In this document: in pieces, positions 16,534-25,900 of the stretch
Position numbering within the stretch: the stretch's first letter is position 1
Layout of the letters: each line of letters begins with the position of its first letter
Assembly (NCBI GenBank): GCA_910575155.1
Contig: CAJTDX010000033.1
Location: forward strand, 1 to 35,063
Direction of reading: 5' to 3'
Source: Lachnospiraceae bacterium
GTDB lineage: Bacteria > Bacillota > Clostridia > Lachnospirales > Lachnospiraceae
Length of the DNA stretch: 35,063 nucleotides
The notes under the pieces: model-generated
Told to the model about the DNA's origin: nothing
Database searches by the model: none
What the model saw: only the letters and a program-made list of their open reading frames with translations
Made by a program: the position numbers and the translations under genes

Positions 16534-17892
16534 TCACCCAGGCTGCTTCCCTTCCAGGACTAAGGCTGTGATCTCTTCCCCCATGCCCCTGCCTGCATGT
16601 CCCTTGAGGTATGGCAGGGCCTTCCCTGCCCTCTCCCTCTTCACCCCTGAAACCCTCCTCAGGTCACTCCAGTACACCTTGCCTTCCTTCTCCACCTTCA
16701 GTTTCCCATATGCCCATGCCAGCCTCCTTGCCCAGTTTTCCTCATAGCTTTCTTCATATTTTTCCAGGGCTCCCCTGCACTTTGGCATGTTCCCCAGCCT
16801 GTGTGGGGAAATCCCCACAGCCCTGCATAACAGCCTCTCTGTCACCCTCCCTGGCCTGCCCATGCCATTTAGCTTCCCTTGATATATTCCTTTGGCTGTC
16901 TGCTGAAATATGGGAAGCATTTCTTCATCATATTGGTTCCAATCCTCAGGGATGTCTCCCTTTGGGCATCTGGCATCCTGGCTCTTCTGTATCTGCTCCT
17001 TTGATAACCTTGGATGCAGCAGTCCATGGGCTGGGATTCCCAGAAAGAATGCTATTTGTGTCACTATGGAGAAATCAGTCCTTTGCCCTGATAGGGTTCT
17101 TTGAATCTGATATATACTGGCTATATCCTTGATATGGATTTCTTTGAAATACCCCTGCATGCCATCTGCAAGTAATTGTGTATTCCTGACCTTCCCAGTG
17201 GATTTCAGGTACTTTGTACCCTCCATCCCTGCATACAGGATGGCACTGGCTGGCACACTCCCCTCAAAATCTACAGGCTCCTGGAAAATTTCTTCCATAT
17301 AAGATGCAAACTCCCATTCCAGTGGGATTACATCATTCCTTGCCTGCCTTTCTTCCAGAGCCATTTCAGCAGGCTCCAGAATAAATGACTGGCTGCTCTT
17401 TGCTGGCACACCTGAATTTTCAAGCCTGCACTTATGCTTTGTACACACAGGCATATTCCTGATTTGGTGGGTTCTATGCCAATATGCCTCACCATAAATT
17501 TCCCTGTCTTCCACTATGCACAAAGGGCAGTATTTTAAATACTGATCTCCTTCATCCCTTGGCAGGATGGAAAACAAATGGTGGGCATCACAGAAATCAT
17601 TTGTAAGCCTGTGCAGGGCATTTTTCTTGTTTTCTGGCCCTATGAACCTTGCATACTGTGGGAACATGGTATGCTCCAGGACCAGCTCCTCCATTGGATA
17701 TATTTGCCTGATTTCCTGTTCCATTTCTGGGTTCAGATGCCCAACAAATTCTTTACTTGGGTTGCAGTGCCTGTTAAATAAAAGTTCCCCCAAGAATGCC
17801 TTGCTTGTTGGATAGCCTGAGTGGACAAAACACCTGCAAAACCAACTGTACACCAGCTCATCTGGGTAGATTTCTGGCATGAACCCAATCAC
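16534..17892 (-). CDS. tniQ: TniQ-family target-selection protein
   Basis: A 452-aa protein; the GTG at 17892 overlaps the tnsC stop, and an ATG four codons later is the alternative. The N-terminus MPEIYPDELVYSWFCRCFVHSGY is the classic TniQ opening (P.PDE...SW..R). A zinc site follows with C122-P-L-C125 and C150..H153 (YCPLCIVEDRE, PVCTKHKCRL). The remaining ~300 residues resemble the TnsD/TniQ C-terminus with helix-turn-helix content. TniQ/TnsD binds the attachment site and recruits TnsC, so this gene decides where the element inserts. It is the last gene of the tns operon. Length suits a standalone DNA-binding TnsD-like form rather than the short CRISPR-associated TniQ. Confidence 0.88.
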   Translation of the reverse strand: MIGFMPEIYPDELVYSWFCRCFVHSGYPTSKAFLGELLFNRHCNPSKEFVGHLNPEMEQEIRQIYPMEELVLEHTMFPQYARFIGPENKKNALHRLTNDFCDAHHLFSILPRDEGDQYLKYCPLCIVEDREIYGEAYWHRTHQIRNMPVCTKHKCRLENSGVPAKSSQSFILEPAEMALEERQARNDVIPLEWEFASYMEEIFQEPVDFEGSVPASAILYAGMEGTKYLKSTGKVRNTQLLADGMQGYFKEIHIKDIASIYQIQRTLSGQRTDFSIVTQIAFFLGIPAHGLLHPRLSKEQIQKSQDARCPKGDIPEDWNQYDEEMLPIFQQTAKGIYQGKLNGMGRPGRVTERLLCRAVGISPHRLGNMPKCRGALEKYEESYEENWARRLAWAYGKLKVEKEGKVYWSDLRRVSGVKRERAGKALPYLKGHAGRGMGEEITALVLEGKQPG

Positions 17893-19133
17893 ACTGCCAC
17901 CTCTTCTATTAAAATCCCCTTGCCAGCCAGCAGCCCCACTGCATCCATCCCTTTGGCATCTGGACTACCCAGGATATCTGAAACCAGAACCCTTGCATCT
18001 GGTTCTTTTGGGGTTATTTCCTTTGGTTTTACAATCCTGCCTTTCTTTGCAGCAGGGGCTGCCTGCTTCCCCTTCTTCACATCCATCTTCACAAAATCCT
18101 GCACATTTTTAAGCCTCTCCTCATATGCCAGCAGGATTGTTTCCCTGTCCAGCTTCTCCTTCCCAGTCAGAATTGCTATCTGCTGGGCTTCCATGATGAT
18201 AGACACCACAAGGGCAAGTATGCCTCCACTGCATTCATAGAGTAGCTCCACCAATCCAGGTGTGATTCTGGATGGTTTGGACACATACTGGTAAGAAAAC
18301 AAGGTTCCACAGAATTCCATGAAATACTCATTGCAGGGCAGGGCATGGTATGTCAAGCCAACACTTCTCCTTGCAAGCTGCATTTCATTGCTGAAGAACA
18401 GCTCTGTCTCTGGCAGCCCTACCATGCAGATGGCAACCCCACTGGAATTAATAAGCTGTGTCATGGCAGACACTAAGTTTACCCCACCTTTGTTCCTGCA
18501 TATGTTCTGGCATTCATCAATCACAACCAGCAGTATATTGTTAAGTGCCACCTGGGAAACTGTCCCTATTAAGCTGTCAATGGATGCCCTGTTCTTGACA
18601 GCCATCTGCTGGTAACTGGTTCCTATAGCTATATCTACTTGGGATAATATGGCAAGCAGCAGCCCTTTCACTGAGCAGTCATGGGGACATTGGACATTCA
18701 CACAAGGGATAATCTTTGCATATGGCTCTTTGGTGATGATGATTTCCTCCCCACCTGCAAGTGCTATACTCTTTGCCAGTGCAGTGGATTTCCCTATTCC
18801 ACTTGGCCCTATAATAGAGAAGCTGTCTGAACCTCCAAGCACAGAATGGTAGCTTAGCCCCTGCAACCTCCTGTGGTTCTGGTTCCCCTGCACCACTGCA
18901 TCCCTGGTCTGCTTTTTCTTCAAGGAATGCAGCATTGACAGGTAAATCTTGCTGTATATCTCATAGCTCATTTGTGATGGCAGATAAATGTCTGCCACAT
19001 CATTTAATGCCACAAGCCTTGCCCCAGCATCAGCCTTACATATTTCTGGGTCATAGGCTGGCAGGGACAGCATTGCATCTTCCAGCTCCTTCCCCATCAT
19101 CATTTTTGGCATCTTGCCAATGAAATCTTCCAT
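17889..19133 (-). CDS. tnsC: TnsC-like AAA+ transposition regulator
   Basis: A 414-aa AAA+ ATPase. Walker A is at residues 109-117 (GPSGIGKST) and Walker B at 201-207 (LLVVIDE, followed by CQNI). The stretch SGVAICMVGLPETELFF is the sensor-1 region typical of TnsC/TniB. The N-terminus DVADIYLPSQMSYEIYSKIY resembles the TnsC lead-in. The tail is lysine-rich (KKGKQAAPAAKKGR). It would polymerise on DNA at the site marked by TniQ and activate TnsA/TnsB. The start ATG lies 3 bp from the tnsB stop and the stop overlaps tniQ, so the three are translated from one operon. Confidence 0.9.
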   Translation of the reverse strand: MEDFIGKMPKMMMGKELEDAMLSLPAYDPEICKADAGARLVALNDVADIYLPSQMSYEIYSKIYLSMLHSLKKKQTRDAVVQGNQNHRRLQGLSYHSVLGGSDSFSIIGPSGIGKSTALAKSIALAGGEEIIITKEPYAKIIPCVNVQCPHDCSVKGLLLAILSQVDIAIGTSYQQMAVKNRASIDSLIGTVSQVALNNILLVVIDECQNICRNKGGVNLVSAMTQLINSSGVAICMVGLPETELFFSNEMQLARRSVGLTYHALPCNEYFMEFCGTLFSYQYVSKPSRITPGLVELLYECSGGILALVVSIIMEAQQIAILTGKEKLDRETILLAYEERLKNVQDFVKMDVKKGKQAAPAAKKGRIVKPKEITPKEPDARVLVSDILGSPDAKGMDAVGLLAGKGILIEEVAV

Positions 19134-19136
19134 CCA

Positions 19137-20960
19137 CTACACCTCCTCCATGAAATCCCTGTGCCTGGCCTTCACTTCCCTTTTCCTTGTCTTCCTCACA
19201 TTTTTCAAATTGATATCCTCACTTTCCTCTTTAGCATTCACAATCTTCTCTATATGGGATGCCAAATCTACCCTGCCTTGCAGGTTCTGGTGGATTGCTT
19301 TGTCCACTATGGATTTCTGGGCATCCTGCATCTGTTTTACCTCTGCAAATCCCTTCCCAGAGAACCTTGACTCAATGAGCTGGAATTTAATGAAATCCCC
19401 ATGTTCAATGAGGTAAATTACATCAGAAGACTCTGGGTTATATGCTGCCACTGCATCCCTGCCTGTCAAATAGTCCTCTGTGAAATCCTTTTCCTTGGAA
19501 TCATATCTCAGCCCCATTACAAGTAATCCTCTTCTTGTAAATCTCCCTTTAATTCTTGGCAGCAGTGTCAATATCAGCTCCCTTGGTGTAACATCAATCA
19601 GGTTGCATCCCTGCTGTTTCCTACCCCATTCAAAAATACTGTTTGGGTATGGCTGCACCTGTGCCTCCAGCATTGTTTCTGTATATGGGTAGTCCTCCAG
19701 AATCCTCTGTGAATTATGATAAAGGATAGAATGAATGATGACTTTCTCATAATCCTCTATGGTGAGTTTGGCTCCCTTTCTGTAATCAGGGGCAAGCCTC
19801 TTCCCTGCATCCCTGTCCACATACCCATGATCCATCAGGTAGGGCTTTGCTGTCCTCTGGAGTAATTGGAAGCTCCTTTCCACTATGGATTTCAGTTCTG
19901 GCCTTAGGGCTGGCAAATTAATCAATGTCACCCCCAGCTCTGTAATCTGTGAAAAAGTCTCTGACTTATACTCACTGCCCATGTCAGACACAATGACTGA
20001 TGGCATCTGGCTTGAGTCCCACTGCTCCCTTTTGATGAAAATCCCAAACCTCCTGCACCACTCCACCTTGTCTGCAATGACATTGAGCATTAAATCCCTC
20101 AGTGAGTATGTCCCCCCTTCCCATGTGAGTGAGTATCCCATGACAAACCCATTGGAAAAAGAATCTGTGAGGATTGTCAGCACAGGCCTCCCAACCAGGT
20201 TCCCTGCACCATCCACCAGATAGATGTCACAGATGGTCGCATCCACCATCCCTGTTCCTACATTTGGGGAAAATTCCTGTACACCATCACCCAATAAAGG
20301 CCTGTGATTTCTTTGATAGTCCTTGATCCCATTCCTTGAAATCAATGCATTCTGCATGGTTTTATACTTGCTGTAAAAATACCTGAACTGGTTGTATGTT
20401 GGGTATTCAGGAGTCAGCTTCCCCTCCCCATCACAATATTTTTCTTTGAGCATGTAGGTGTATGCAGTCTTCAGGCTGTTCTTATGCCTTGTAAAATAGA
20501 ACTTGTTCAAAGCCCACCTGAAATTCTTTTCATCCTCTGTCAGCCCCCTTTCTGGGACAGCCCTCCCTTTTGGCACAAGGGCTGATATGCTCTGGTACAC
20601 CAGGTACTGGCACAGGTATTTCCTCACTGTCTGCACTGAAATCCCATGCATCCCTGCAACTTTCCTTATAACAGTTGCCCTCATCTTGTCATCATCCAGA
20701 AATGGCAATATCCCAGCAACAACAGTGAACCTTTGATGTGCCATGCTTTTTTCCCTTGGTTTTAAATCCCTTTCCTCTTCCCTCCCTGTTTCTTTCCCCA
20801 GTTCCCCTTCAGGGCATACCTCATACTCTGAAATTTCATCCAACCCATACCACTTTGGCATAGTTTTCTTAATACAATCTATAAGCAGAACATTCTCTTC
20901 TTCCACTGCCAAAATCCTGTATATAATCCCATCCCACTTTATCAGTTGGTTTTTCTCCAC
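19137..20960 (-). CDS. tnsB: TnsB-like DDE transposase
   Basis: A 607-aa protein. The N-terminal ~220 residues carry DNA-binding helices (RKVAGMHGISVQTVRKYLCQYL is one helix-turn-helix). The RNase H-type core has D240 (MVDATICDIYLVD), D326 (VIVSDMGSEYKS) and E361 (SIVERSFQLL), a DD(35)E arrangement. A Mu-type C-terminal beta domain follows (TRRGLLVMGLRYDSKEKDF). The tail is basic with KNVRKTRKREVKARHRD, which could contact TnsC. It binds repeated sites at the element ends and carries out the 3' cleavage and strand transfer. Catalytic residues look intact. One of the rare CG dinucleotides in this part lies in this gene (near 20237). Confidence 0.92.
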   Translation of the reverse strand: MEKNQLIKWDGIIYRILAVEEENVLLIDCIKKTMPKWYGLDEISEYEVCPEGELGKETGREEERDLKPREKSMAHQRFTVVAGILPFLDDDKMRATVIRKVAGMHGISVQTVRKYLCQYLVYQSISALVPKGRAVPERGLTEDEKNFRWALNKFYFTRHKNSLKTAYTYMLKEKYCDGEGKLTPEYPTYNQFRYFYSKYKTMQNALISRNGIKDYQRNHRPLLGDGVQEFSPNVGTGMVDATICDIYLVDGAGNLVGRPVLTILTDSFSNGFVMGYSLTWEGGTYSLRDLMLNVIADKVEWCRRFGIFIKREQWDSSQMPSVIVSDMGSEYKSETFSQITELGVTLINLPALRPELKSIVERSFQLLQRTAKPYLMDHGYVDRDAGKRLAPDYRKGAKLTIEDYEKVIIHSILYHNSQRILEDYPYTETMLEAQVQPYPNSIFEWGRKQQGCNLIDVTPRELILTLLPRIKGRFTRRGLLVMGLRYDSKEKDFTEDYLTGRDAVAAYNPESSDVIYLIEHGDFIKFQLIESRFSGKGFAEVKQMQDAQKSIVDKAIHQNLQGRVDLASHIEKIVNAKEESEDINLKNVRKTRKREVKARHRDFMEEV

Positions 20961-20975
20961 ACCAGTCCTCCCAGA

Positions 20976-21443
20976 TTAATACACTTTATACATCCACTTA
21001 TTACAGAACACACACCTACAATGATGATTTTCCTTTGAATCAAACATGTCCCCACAATTTCTGCACACATACCTTTGTGGGACTGGCTTCTCTCTATGAA
21101 AAATAGATTCATCATCTTTCCCTTCCAAAAAGGAGTACCCATAAGTCTCATTCATCATCTGGGCATACTTCCTCCACTTCTCCCCATGACTCAGACATCT
21201 AGGGCAGGTATGGAACACCCCCTGAATTATCACTTCTTTCAGCTCCTTTAAAGGGCAGGTGTCTTGCAGCAAATCTTCCCTGATAATAATTGAGAAATTA
21301 TAACAGCCATAATCATTGTATAACCCAAGAAACCCTTCTATATTCCCTTCTTTAATTTCAAAAACTTTCCCATTCTGAACTGGGATGCCTGCTTTCCTCA
21401 TTTCCCCTATGCATTCTAAAAAAACTCTCTTTAAATCATACAT
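20976..21443 (-). CDS. SprT-like protein lacking the HExxH active site
   Basis: A protein of 155 aa from the ATG at 21443, nine bases after GGAGAAGAAGG; this start overlaps the tnsA stop. The block KELKEVIIQGVFHTCPRC, LSHGEKWRKYAQMMNETYGYSF aligns with SprT-like clostridial proteins, where the first part reads IIHE(L/I)(L/F)HTC. Here H-E has become Q-G, so the zinc-binding first histidine and the catalytic glutamate are missing. The C-terminal zinc ribbon is kept (YVCRNCGDMFDSK, CRCVFCNKW). SprT/Spartan proteins bind DNA, so this may be a DNA-binding pseudo-enzyme. It is embedded between tnsA and tnsB in the operon, which suggests a role in transposition, but that is inference. Confidence 0.7.
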   Translation of the reverse strand: MYDLKRVFLECIGEMRKAGIPVQNGKVFEIKEGNIEGFLGLYNDYGCYNFSIIIREDLLQDTCPLKELKEVIIQGVFHTCPRCLSHGEKWRKYAQMMNETYGYSFLEGKDDESIFHREKPVPQRYVCRNCGDMFDSKENHHCRCVFCNKWMYKVY

Positions 21444-21873
21444 TGTCATCATCCTTCTTCTCCACAACAATCCCCCAGTCCAAAACTCCCCTCTTGCCCC
21501 AATATTCCCTGGATGCATCCAGCAGCTTGGCAGTCAAGGGCTTAGCCAGATGCTTCCTAAACACACACTCCCTTACCATCAGCTCCCCATCCACCTTTGT
21601 GGCAACAAAATCTGAGCAGTATTCCCCCAGTTCCAGCCCCTCCAGCAGAACCTGGCATCTGAACCCTTTCACATCAGGATTCTCCTGCAACTTATCTGCA
21701 TATCTGGATTCTACATCATTAAAAGTCTTTACTACCCCATCTGAACATTTGCTCATTGTCCTCTTCTCACACCTGCTGCCCTTATAATTTTTCTTCTTCA
21801 TTCCCATCATCCTTTCTTCAGGCACTTGCCCTATGGGGATTCTATCATAAAAAAATTTCCAGCTTCCCTGCAA
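21436..21873 (-). CDS. tnsA: TnsA-like endonuclease subunit
   Basis: Up to 145 aa. The core FNDVESRYADKLQENPDVKG (S..E....L..NP.V.), then CSDFVATKVDGELMVRECVF and KPLTAKLLDASREYWGKRGV, DWGIVVEK follows the TnsA plan. The conserved E, the later D of the YxxDF motif, the acidic strand and the 'R.YW..RG..W.IV' helix can all be seen. The usual E-x-K of the nuclease is here R-E-C-V-F-R-K, so the lysine is displaced. The real start may be one of the internal Met codons (residues 22-26, MMGMKKKNYKG). TnsA makes the 5' cuts that free the element. It heads the tns operon. Confidence 0.65.
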   Translation of the reverse strand: MQGSWKFFYDRIPIGQVPEERMMGMKKKNYKGSRCEKRTMSKCSDGVVKTFNDVESRYADKLQENPDVKGFRCQVLLEGLELGEYCSDFVATKVDGELMVRECVFRKHLAKPLTAKLLDASREYWGKRGVLDWGIVVEKKDDDNV

Positions 21874-21961
21874 AAAACTAATGGGGGTTCTTCTTTGGGA
21901 CAGGGGAAAGGGAGGGCTAAGGAATAAAAAAAGAAAGGGAAGATATATTTAATGCTCTCAG

Positions 21962-21989
21962 TTGACAGCATTCAACAAAATGGTATACT
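21962..21989 (+). promoter_or_regulatory. Promoter of the second signal peptidase gene
   Basis: TTGACA, a 16-bp spacer, then TATACT, 55 bp upstream of the ATG at 22044. Both boxes are near consensus. It diverges from tnsA. Confidence 0.75.
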
Positions 21990-22043
21990 TATGGTTGGGA
22001 AAGAAAGATTCCTATAAAGAATGGAAGAAAGAAGAAGAAAGCC

Positions 22044-22565
22044 ATGGATAAATTCCAGAAAAAGTGTTGCATATTTTTGTTATTCTATGCCATGTTCTGT
22101 GCTGTCATTTCATTCCTTTTCCATACAGTATGGATGTTAAACTACATCCCCTCTGAAAGCATGGAAAACACCCTCAGGGAAGGTGATTTTGTCATTGCAT
22201 CCAGACTAGAGACTGGGGAGGAAGACATAAAAAGGTATGACATATTTATTTTTGTCCCACCAGACAATCCAGAGGAAATTTACATTAAAAGGGTCATTGG
22301 CCTGCCTGGGGAAACCATTGAGGTGTTTGATGGTGAAGTTTATGCTGATGATGTAAAATTAGACAACTCCTTCATAAAGGAGCCACAGGATGGGGATGGG
22401 GATGGCAGCTACATTGTACCTTCAGGGCACTACTTTTTCCTTGGGGACAACAGGAACAATTCAAATGACAGCAGGTACTGGGTGGATGAATATGTCCCCC
22501 TTGATAACATAGTGGCTAAGGCAACACACATTATTTTCCCCTTTCAGCACAGGAGAAAAATATGA
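22044..22565 (+). CDS. lepB: Signal peptidase I (second copy)
   Basis: A 173-aa type I signal peptidase with one N-terminal membrane anchor (residues 8-30). Motifs are IPSESM with Ser39, YIKRVIGLPGE with Lys82, and GDNRNNSNDSR. The parts KVYADDVKLDNSF and VPSGHYFFLGDNR closely match the copy at 5505, so the two are recent paralogues. The C-terminus differs after FPF (copy 1 ends FPFTRIGWL, this one FPFQHRRKI). This hints that its last codons were replaced at a recombination joint. Its 3' end overlaps the convergent HD-like gene by about 105 bp. It is the closest signal peptidase to the giant adhesin and may process it. Confidence 0.93.
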   Translation: MDKFQKKCCIFLLFYAMFCAVISFLFHTVWMLNYIPSESMENTLREGDFVIASRLETGEEDIKRYDIFIFVPPDNPEEIYIKRVIGLPGETIEVFDGEVYADDVKLDNSFIKEPQDGDGDGSYIVPSGHYFFLGDNRNNSNDSRYWVDEYVPLDNIVAKATHIIFPFQHRRKI

Positions 22566-22982
22566 CCTCTTGTGGATGTTGTTCACATCTGTCACTATCT
22601 GGGTATCTCCTTTTTTCAGCATTTCATTCATTTCATCTGTTTCAACCAGCACACTGTGCAAGAGCCTTAAAGCAGTTGCTTCAGGAATGACTGGCTCTAC
22701 CTCATCACCCTTGACAGCTATGGTATGGGCAAGCAGCATCACATCCTCACCAGAAATGTCCTGCCTTGCCTCCTCATTCTGCATAAGCTCCATTGCCTTC
22801 TTCTGCACCTTTGTATAGGAGCAGATGGATGGGCCATACATTAAGTCAGCTACAGTATAGTTATAACCCTCATCTATAGTGCCAATGACACCATTGTAAT
22901 AAAGGATGGATGCAGCAACCATCAGGTCTGAATCAAGGTTCTGCTGGCTGGCAACTGTCTTTGCAACCTCCATCAGCTTCAC
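22461..22982 (-). pseudogene. Decayed YhaM-like HD-domain fragment
   Basis: A 173-residue frame from a GTG at 22982, five bases after a GGAGG and overlapping the adhesin stop. It aligns by eye with the C-terminal half of YhaM-type 3'-5' exoribonucleases: NLDSDLMVAASIL, then YNYTVADLMYG, EDVMLLAHTI, IPEATALRLLHSV, and a final RSYFSPVL like the RSFYKP ending. The metal ligands are lost: HD(L/I)GK reads YYNGV, GHI reads PSI, and SHHG reads AVKGD. The N-terminal OB part is absent. The last ~35 codons run antisense into the signal peptidase gene. It is either a relic or a small non-catalytic protein coupled to the adhesin. Confidence 0.55.
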
Positions 22983-25900
22983 TGTAGCCTCCAGGATGCC
23001 ACTCTGCCTGGAGAATCAGCAATGTGCCCATTGGTTTTTGGGTTCAGTGCAACTGTGTCAATGACAGGGATGATAACCCTCTGCTCCTTGTCCCAGAAGT
23101 CCCTGTGGGCTGCCACAAGCCTTGTGCCTGCCCCTGTTTTCTCATAGATTTCTTCATATGCCACTATGATTTTGCCTGCAAGCTTTGAGGCATCAAACTT
23201 ATACTCCATCACCCACTGGCCTGATCCTGTGGAGTCTGGGATGGCATCCATTTCTGCCTCCACCCTTACATCCTTTGAGTCTGTAAGCACACTGCCAGTC
23301 TCCATGTCAATGAGCTGCCCCCTGATGACATAGGAAAGCCTTGGGTCAAAGCCCTTGTAGGTGATGGTGTCAGTGAGCAATGCATCTTCCTTTGCATCCA
23401 GCACTTTTGTCTTTGTGCCTGCATCCAGCAGGGAAGTCTCAAGTGTTGGGTTTATGTAGACTGTCTGGTTCAAGTCCCCAATGTCAGTGTGCTTTGCCAC
23501 AAGGATTTCATGGTCTGCACCATCATAACTGGTGACAAGGTACAGCTCCTCAAATACCACAAACACCCCATTGTTCTGCTTGTTTACATCAAAAGACAGC
23601 CTGACTGAGCCAGAAGATGACTCTGGCTGGAACACAAGCTCATTCTTAGATGCCCCTCCTGCAAGGATGTCTGTGCCTGCATGGATGGTGCTGTTTTTGT
23701 CCACCACTTTCCCTTTCAGCTTGTAGGTAAGCCCAGGGATGAGGTTGTCATAGGAAAATGTGTCAATAATCCTTGCCCTGTCTGGGCTTGCAGTTGCAAA
23801 TATATCCTCCACCATGGCCCTTGTCCATACTTTTGGGATATAGTCAGTCTGATCCTCATCCAGTATGTCCTCATGGTCTGCCACAAGGAAGGAGCTTTCC
23901 CCATTGAGCAGGTACAGCCTTTCAAACACTACCAGTGTCCTTCCTGCAAAGGACTCTGCATTGAGGTCAAAAATTACCCCTCCCTGCTTTGTGGGCTTGA
24001 TTGTCCCATCCACAGCATCTATGGTGACTGGGGTTGTAATCACCTGCTCTGTGCCAGAGTCATCCACAACAATCTTACCAGTGGACTTGTCCCTCAGCTC
24101 AGACACCAGCCTGTACTTGTATTTTGGGTTCAGCTTCTTATAGTTCACAGTGTCATGGATTTTCAGTCCCTTTTCAGCATTTGAGATGTGGTTCCTGGTT
24201 TTTTCATCCAGTGCAAGGGTGTCTATGTATGGAAGGTATGCCCTCTGGTTTTCATCCTCAAAATCCTCATGGTCTGCAATCAGCACCCACTGGCCTGAGC
24301 CATTGCTGTTCTTTTCAATGTAAACATACTCATAGACCACAATGGTTTTCCCTGCAAGGGTGTTTTTAATTGTGCCATCTGGGTTTTTCACCAGCGCTGC
24401 AAAGCTGATTGGGATGTCCCATGTGCCAGATTCAGATGCTGCTGTGAATACCTGCTCTGGGACTTCCACAGTTTCCCCATGGACATCCACCAGCTCCTTC
24501 TTAGTCTCCACATCAATCACTTTTGTCTTTACCTTATAGTCTGCACCCACCATCATTCTGGAGTAGGAGATAGTGTCAGTGAGGCTGACAGTTTCCCCTG
24601 CATAGGAAACATCCAGGCCAGTCTCATTGTCTTTCAGCTTTGTGGTGATTTTTGGGATCAGGAAGGACTCTGACTCATCCCCAAGGTCCTTGTAGTCTGC
24701 CACAAGCTCACTGCCAAGGGAAATCTCCACATAGGACACATACTTCCTGTCCCCACACCCTGTGGCATCAAACTCAAAGGAAATGTCCCATGTGCCTTCC
24801 CCAGTTTCACTTGCAATCTGTTTCTGTGTAGCCTGCATGTTGAAAATTTCATTGTTGTTTGCATCCAGGGCAGGAGCCTGGGTTTTCACATCCATCAGCC
24901 ATGCTTTGACAGTATATTCCCTCCCTGGCTCATAGTTCTTATAGTAAATGGTGTCATTCAGCACCTGGAACCTTGTGCCATGCCCTTCCTGCAAGGTGTC
25001 ATCCTTATACATGCCTGCATAGATGATGCCTTCCCCATTCAAGCCTTTCCTCTCATTCTGTGTGCTGATGATGTCTGTCCTCTGGTCAGGGAAAGTCAGC
25101 ATCTCAAGCTTGTCATCCATGCTTGTTGCCACACCAAGCCCACCATTCAGCACATTCCCTTCTGCATCTGCACCCCAGATAACCCTGCCTGAACCATCAG
25201 CCCTTTCTGTTACTTTGTGGTAGTTAATGAACACTATTGTATGCCCCTTCAAGGCTGTGCCATCCACAATTGCACCCACCTCAAACCTCACAGTGTCCCC
25301 AGCATTGATGCCCTTATTTGCAGTACTGAATTCTGTCTTATATTGCTCACTGGTTGTATCAGGGTCTGAGTATTCACTTTTGTTTTTCCAATTCACCCTA
25401 AGGAATTTTTTGTCATTCAAATCATAAATCTTTGTGGTTATTGTGTAGGTTGCATCCACCTTTGGCAGTGTCTTTACCTTTATTTTGTCCAGGATGGAAA
25501 CTGCCCTGGATTGGGAGTCAGCATACTGCTGGTTGGTGTCAAGACATATGGCGCTTGTGGAAATCTCAGGGTATTCTGGGTTGTCATCAATAATGATGGC
25601 AGCACCTTTCTCATTCTTTGGTATCCAGTCATTGTCTGTATTGATGATAGGTTCATTCATTATTTTCCCATCCACACTGTACTGGTGGATAATCTTGCCT
25701 TCACTGTTCACCATTTCAGCAATATACAGTGCCAGGCCTTCTGAGAGCTTGGTGGTTGGTGCTTTCCCAGAGCCATACCCTTCCATTGTGCCAGAAAGGG
25801 AGAAACCAACAGGTGGCTCCACTTCCCTGACAACATAAGTCCCTGCCTGCCCAAAGTACCTGGTGTACTCTGCCTTGTCAGAGGTCAGGAAGTCATTCTG

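Noticed and set aside
16534-21873. CRISPR-associated transposon (CAST)
   Set aside because: Tns genes are present, but there is no Cas12k or Cascade gene and no true CRISPR array, and TniQ is of the long type.
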